A DNA stretch of 64,000 nt from Thermomonas aquatica (GTDB taxonomy: Bacteria > Pseudomonadota > Gammaproteobacteria > Xanthomonadales > Xanthomonadaceae). Location: contig NZ_CP040871.1 in NCBI RefSeq assembly GCF_006337105.1, positions 1,364,001-1,428,000 of the forward strand, in the 5' to 3' direction. The notes beneath the pieces are model-generated. The model saw only the letters and a list, made by a program, of their open reading frames with translations, had not been told where the DNA came from and made no database searches. The translations under genes were made by a program, and so were the position numbers. Shown in pieces: positions 61,427 through 64,000 of the stretch. The first letter of the stretch is position 1, and each line of letters begins with the position of its first letter.

Positions 61427-61864
61427 ATGCTCACCAACAAGGCCAGGTACGGATTGCGGGCGATGTGCGCACTGGCGCAGGCCGATGGCGAGCGCCTGCA
61501 GGCGCATGCGATCGCGCGCCGCGCCAGCGTGCCGGAGAAGTTCCTGGAGGCGATCCTGGTCGAGCTGCGCAAGGCCGGCTTCATCGACAGCCGGCGCGGG
61601 CATCTCGGTGGGCATGCCCTCACCCGGCCGGCCGGCGAGATCGCGGTCGGCGACCTGATCCGCGCGATCGACGGCCCGCTGGCGCCGGTGCGCTGCGCCA
61701 GCATCAGCGCCTACGAACCCTGCGTCGACTGCGCCGATCCCGAGCGATGTTCGATCCGCGCCCTGATGCGGGAAACCCGCAGCGCACTGGCCGGCGTCCT
61801 CGACGGCTGCAGCCTGCAGGCCCTGAGCGAACGCGAACCTCACGAATCCCCGATGCGCGCCTGA
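61427..61864 (+). CDS. Rrf2-family transcriptional regulator
   Basis: A 145-residue winged-helix regulator. LTNKARYGLRAMCALAQ at the start and the recognition helix in RASVPEKFLEAILVELRKAG are Rrf2 hallmarks. Three cysteines in CVDCADPERC near residue 101 could bind an iron-sulfur cluster, as in NsrR/IscR/RsrR. The start at 61427 is preferred over 61355 because a GGA site precedes it and the family begins MLT/MKL. Upstream of a porin and a sulfate-binding protein, so it may respond to sulfur supply. Confidence 0.88.
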   Translation: MLTNKARYGLRAMCALAQADGERLQAHAIARRASVPEKFLEAILVELRKAGFIDSRRGHLGGHALTRPAGEIAVGDLIRAIDGPLAPVRCASISAYEPCVDCADPERCSIRALMRETRSALAGVLDGCSLQALSEREPHESPMRA

Positions 61865-61902
61865 CCGCGCGCCCTCCACCCCCCACGTCCCAAGGAACCG
61901 CC

Positions 61903-63321
61903 ATGACCCGCCCCACTCGACTGGGCCTTGCCATCGCGCTGGCCCTGAGCACCCTGCCGGCGCACGCCGCCGATCCCACCACCCAACAACTGCTGGCGCG
62001 CATCGCCGCGCTCGAGCAACGCCTTGCCGCGGTCGAGGCCGCCAACGCCGCGCCGGTCGCGACGGTTGCACCGGATGAACTCGACCAGCGCCTGCGCGTG
62101 GTCGAGCGCCGGCAGGAACTCGATGCCGAAGCAGACGCCGCCAAGGCCGCCAGCGCGCCCGCGCTCAGCCTCAACGACAAGGGCCTGTCGGTGAAATCGG
62201 CCGCCGGCGATTTCGAAGTGAAGCTGCGCGGACTGGTGCAGGCCGACGCGCGCCATTTCGGCGGCGACACGTCGGCCGCCCAGACCGACACCTTCCTGTT
62301 CCGCCGCATCCGCCCGACCCTGGAAGGCAGCTTCGGCAAGCTGGTCGGTTTCCGCCTCACCCCGGAATTCGCCGGCGATTCGGCGACGATCGTCGATGCC
62401 TATGTCGACCTCAAGTTCGATCCGCGCGCGACCGTGCGCATCGGCAAGCTCAAGGGGCCGATCGGGCTGGAACGCCTGCAATCCGGCGGCGCCACTGCCT
62501 TCATCGAGCGCGGCTTCCCCACCGAACTCGCGCCCAACCGCGACCTTGGCGTGCAGCTGCAGGGCGAACTCGCCGGTGGCGGCCTGAGCTATGCGGCCGG
62601 CGTGTTCAACGGCGCGCCGGACGGCCGCGATGCGGCGACCACCAATCCCGACGGCGATTTCGAACTGGCCGCGCGCGTGTTCGCCGAACCCTGGAAGAAC
62701 AGCGCCAATGCGCTGTCCGGGCTCGGCTTCGGCATCGCCGCCAGCCACGGCGACAAGCACGGCAGCGGCAACAACTTCCTGCCGCGCTACCGCACGCCGG
62801 GGCAGGTGCAGTTCTTCAACTACCGCAGCACGGTGCTGGCCGATGGCGAGCACCTGCGCGTCTCGCCGCAGGCCTACTACTACGGCGGGCGCCTGGGCCT
62901 GCTCGGCGAATACATCAGTTCGCGGCAGGAGGTCCGCGCCGCCAACGGGACGCGCGCCGACCTGGAAAACACCGCCTGGCAAGTCACCGCCGGCTACGTC
63001 CTGACCGGCGAGGACGCCAGCTACAGGGGCGTGCTCAAGCCCAGCAACGCCTTCACCCTCGGCGGCGAGGGCTGGGGTGCGTTCGAGGTCGTCGGCCGCT
63101 ACGGCCGCCTCGACATCGACCATGACGCCTTCCCGCTGTTCGCCGACCCCAACGTCGCCAGCAGCGCCGCGCGCAGCTGGGGCATCGGCCTGAACTGGTA
63201 CCTCAACGCCAACGTCAAGCTGGTCGCCAACTACGCGCGCACCGCGTTCGACGCCGCGCCGGGCGCGACCGCCCGCGACGACGAGGACATCGTCTTCACC
63301 CGCGCGCAATTCTCGTTCTGA
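61903..63321 (+). CDS. Phosphate-selective porin O/P-family outer membrane protein
   Basis: A 472-residue outer membrane beta-barrel. Signal peptide ([17 protein letters not shown]), short coiled coil ([19 protein letters not shown]) and then the OprO/OprP-type barrel ([52 protein letters not shown]), ending with Phe (FTRAQFSF). Family members take up phosphate or polyphosphate; here the neighbour is a sulfate-binding protein, so sulfate uptake is plausible. 38 bases after the Rrf2 gene. Confidence 0.85.
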   Translation: MTRPTRLGLAIALALSTLPAHAADPTTQQLLARIAALEQRLAAVEAANAAPVATVAPDELDQRLRVVERRQELDAEADAAKAASAPALSLNDKGLSVKSAAGDFEVKLRGLVQADARHFGGDTSAAQTDTFLFRRIRPTLEGSFGKLVGFRLTPEFAGDSATIVDAYVDLKFDPRATVRIGKLKGPIGLERLQSGGATAFIERGFPTELAPNRDLGVQLQGELAGGGLSYAAGVFNGAPDGRDAATTNPDGDFELAARVFAEPWKNSANALSGLGFGIAASHGDKHGSGNNFLPRYRTPGQVQFFNYRSTVLADGEHLRVSPQAYYYGGRLGLLGEYISSRQEVRAANGTRADLENTAWQVTAGYVLTGEDASYRGVLKPSNAFTLGGEGWGAFEVVGRYGRLDIDHDAFPLFADPNVASSAARSWGIGLNWYLNANVKLVANYARTAFDAAPGATARDDEDIVFTRAQFSF

Positions 63322-63352
63322 AATCGTCCGCAACGCATCCGGAGAACCCCGC

Positions 63353-64000
63353 ATGAAGATTCGACATTCGTTGCTGCTGTCCGCGCTGGTGCTGGCCTTC
63401 GGCGCCGCGCACGCCGCCGACAAGACCCTGCTCAACGTGTCCTACGACCCGACCCGCGAACTGTACGAAGACGTCAACCGCGCCTTCGCCGCGCAATGGA
63501 AGCGGCAGACCGGCGAGACCCTGACCATCCGCGCCTCGCACGGCGGTTCCGGCAAGCAGGCGCGCGCGGTGATCGACGGCCTCGAGGCCGACGTGGTGAC
63601 GCTGGCGCTGTCCGCCGACATCGACGCCATCGCCGACAAGGGCAAGTTGCTGCCGGCCAACTGGCAATCGCGCCTGCCGCACAACAGCGCGCCCTACACC
63701 TCGACGATCGTGTTTCTGGTCCGCAAGGGCAACCCGAAGAAAATCCGCGACTGGGGCGACCTGGCGAAACCCGGCGTGGGCGTGATCACCCCGAACCCGA
63801 AGACTTCCGGCGGCGCGCGCTGGAACTACCTGGCGGCGTGGGCCTGGGCCTCGAAGGAATACCGCGAAGGCGGCAAGGTGGTCGATTTCCTCACACGATT
63901 GTTCAAGAACGTGCCGGTGCTGGATACCGGCGCGCGCGGCGCGACCACGACCTTCGTCGAGCGCGGCATCGGCGACGTGCTGCTGGCATGGGAGAACGAA
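63353..64000 (+). CDS. sbp: Sulfate ABC transporter substrate-binding protein (3' end outside window)
   Basis: 216 residues of an incomplete gene; no stop before the window edge. Signal peptide ([16 protein letters not shown]), then [20 protein letters not shown], the opening of Sbp/CysP proteins, and [19 protein letters not shown] and [13 protein letters not shown], which are part of the sulfate-binding family, with [20 protein letters not shown]. Starts 31 bases after the porin on the same strand; likely one operon for sulfate uptake. Confidence 0.9.
   Translation, partial: MKIRHSLLLSALVLAFGAAHAADKTLLNVSYDPTRELYEDVNRAFAAQWKRQTGETLTIRASHGGSGKQARAVIDGLEADVVTLALSADIDAIADKGKLLPANWQSRLPHNSAPYTSTIVFLVRKGNPKKIRDWGDLAKPGVGVITPNPKTSGGARWNYLAAWAWASKEYREGGKVVDFLTRLFKNVPVLDTGARGATTTFVERGIGDVLLAWENE

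Overview
The window joins a mosaic accessory island (about 1-32,900) to an ordinary stretch of high-GC gammaproteobacterial core chromosome (about 33,000-64,000). The core genes (trpE, rpe, purC, nhaA, hmgA/hppD, tryptophan 2,3-dioxygenase, a PDH-type E1alpha/E1beta/E2 operon, trpS, arginase, tandem entericidins) and the very high GC suggest a member of the Lysobacteraceae/Xanthomonadaceae (Lysobacter, Luteimonas or Thermomonas type). This is an inference from gene content, not a species identification.

Island, left part (1-10,070): a partial HNH nuclease faces a three-gene minus-strand cluster made of a PcfJ-like protein, a two-module AAA+ ATPase and a second, frameshifted PcfJ-like protein. 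Then comes an array of integron gene cassettes: six attC sites (5958-10063) separate small plus-strand genes for a GIY-YIG-like protein, an HsdS remnant plus a PLD-fold protein, a membrane protein, a zinc-ribbon protein and a conserved cassette protein. No integron integrase is visible, so this is a cluster of attC sites lacking an integrase (CALIN). A second, more degenerate group of three attC-like sites lies at 25,792-27,134 and carries a zinc-ribbon gene and a PD-(D/E)XK-like gene.

Island, middle part (10,070-25,560): a phosphatase/ADP-ribosylglycohydrolase pair; a five-gene, mostly overlapping plus-strand operon of small unknown proteins starting with a DUF4258-like and an RHH-like gene; a MerR - VIT/VWA - small-protein operon; and the most interesting locus, a tightly overlapping six-gene operon (18,947-24,293) followed by a YaaW-like gene. 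That operon combines a TolQ/ZorA-like membrane coiled-coil protein, a MotB/ZorB-like OmpA-domain protein, a possible vWA-like membrane protein, a further membrane/coiled-coil protein and a membrane-anchored staphylococcal-nuclease-type enzyme. It resembles the membrane motor of Zorya anti-phage systems but with a different, apparently periplasmic nuclease.

Island, right end (27,270-32,900): a DprA-like protein with a RecQ-helicase/phosphoribosyltransferase fusion (probably a known defence pair), an unknown gene, and a P4-type tyrosine recombinase with repeat sites in front of it, which probably inserted all or part of the island.

The core part runs as normal short operons. Notable there are the divergent hppD/MarR pair with an operator-like site, an ExeM-type secreted nuclease with a strong terminator, a tandem entericidin duplication, a tRNA-Thr(TGT), and at the right edge an Rrf2 regulator, a phosphate-selective-porin-type protein and a truncated sulfate-binding protein.

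Three island genes show apparent one-base frameshifts at G/C homopolymers, so sequencing error has to be considered together with real decay.
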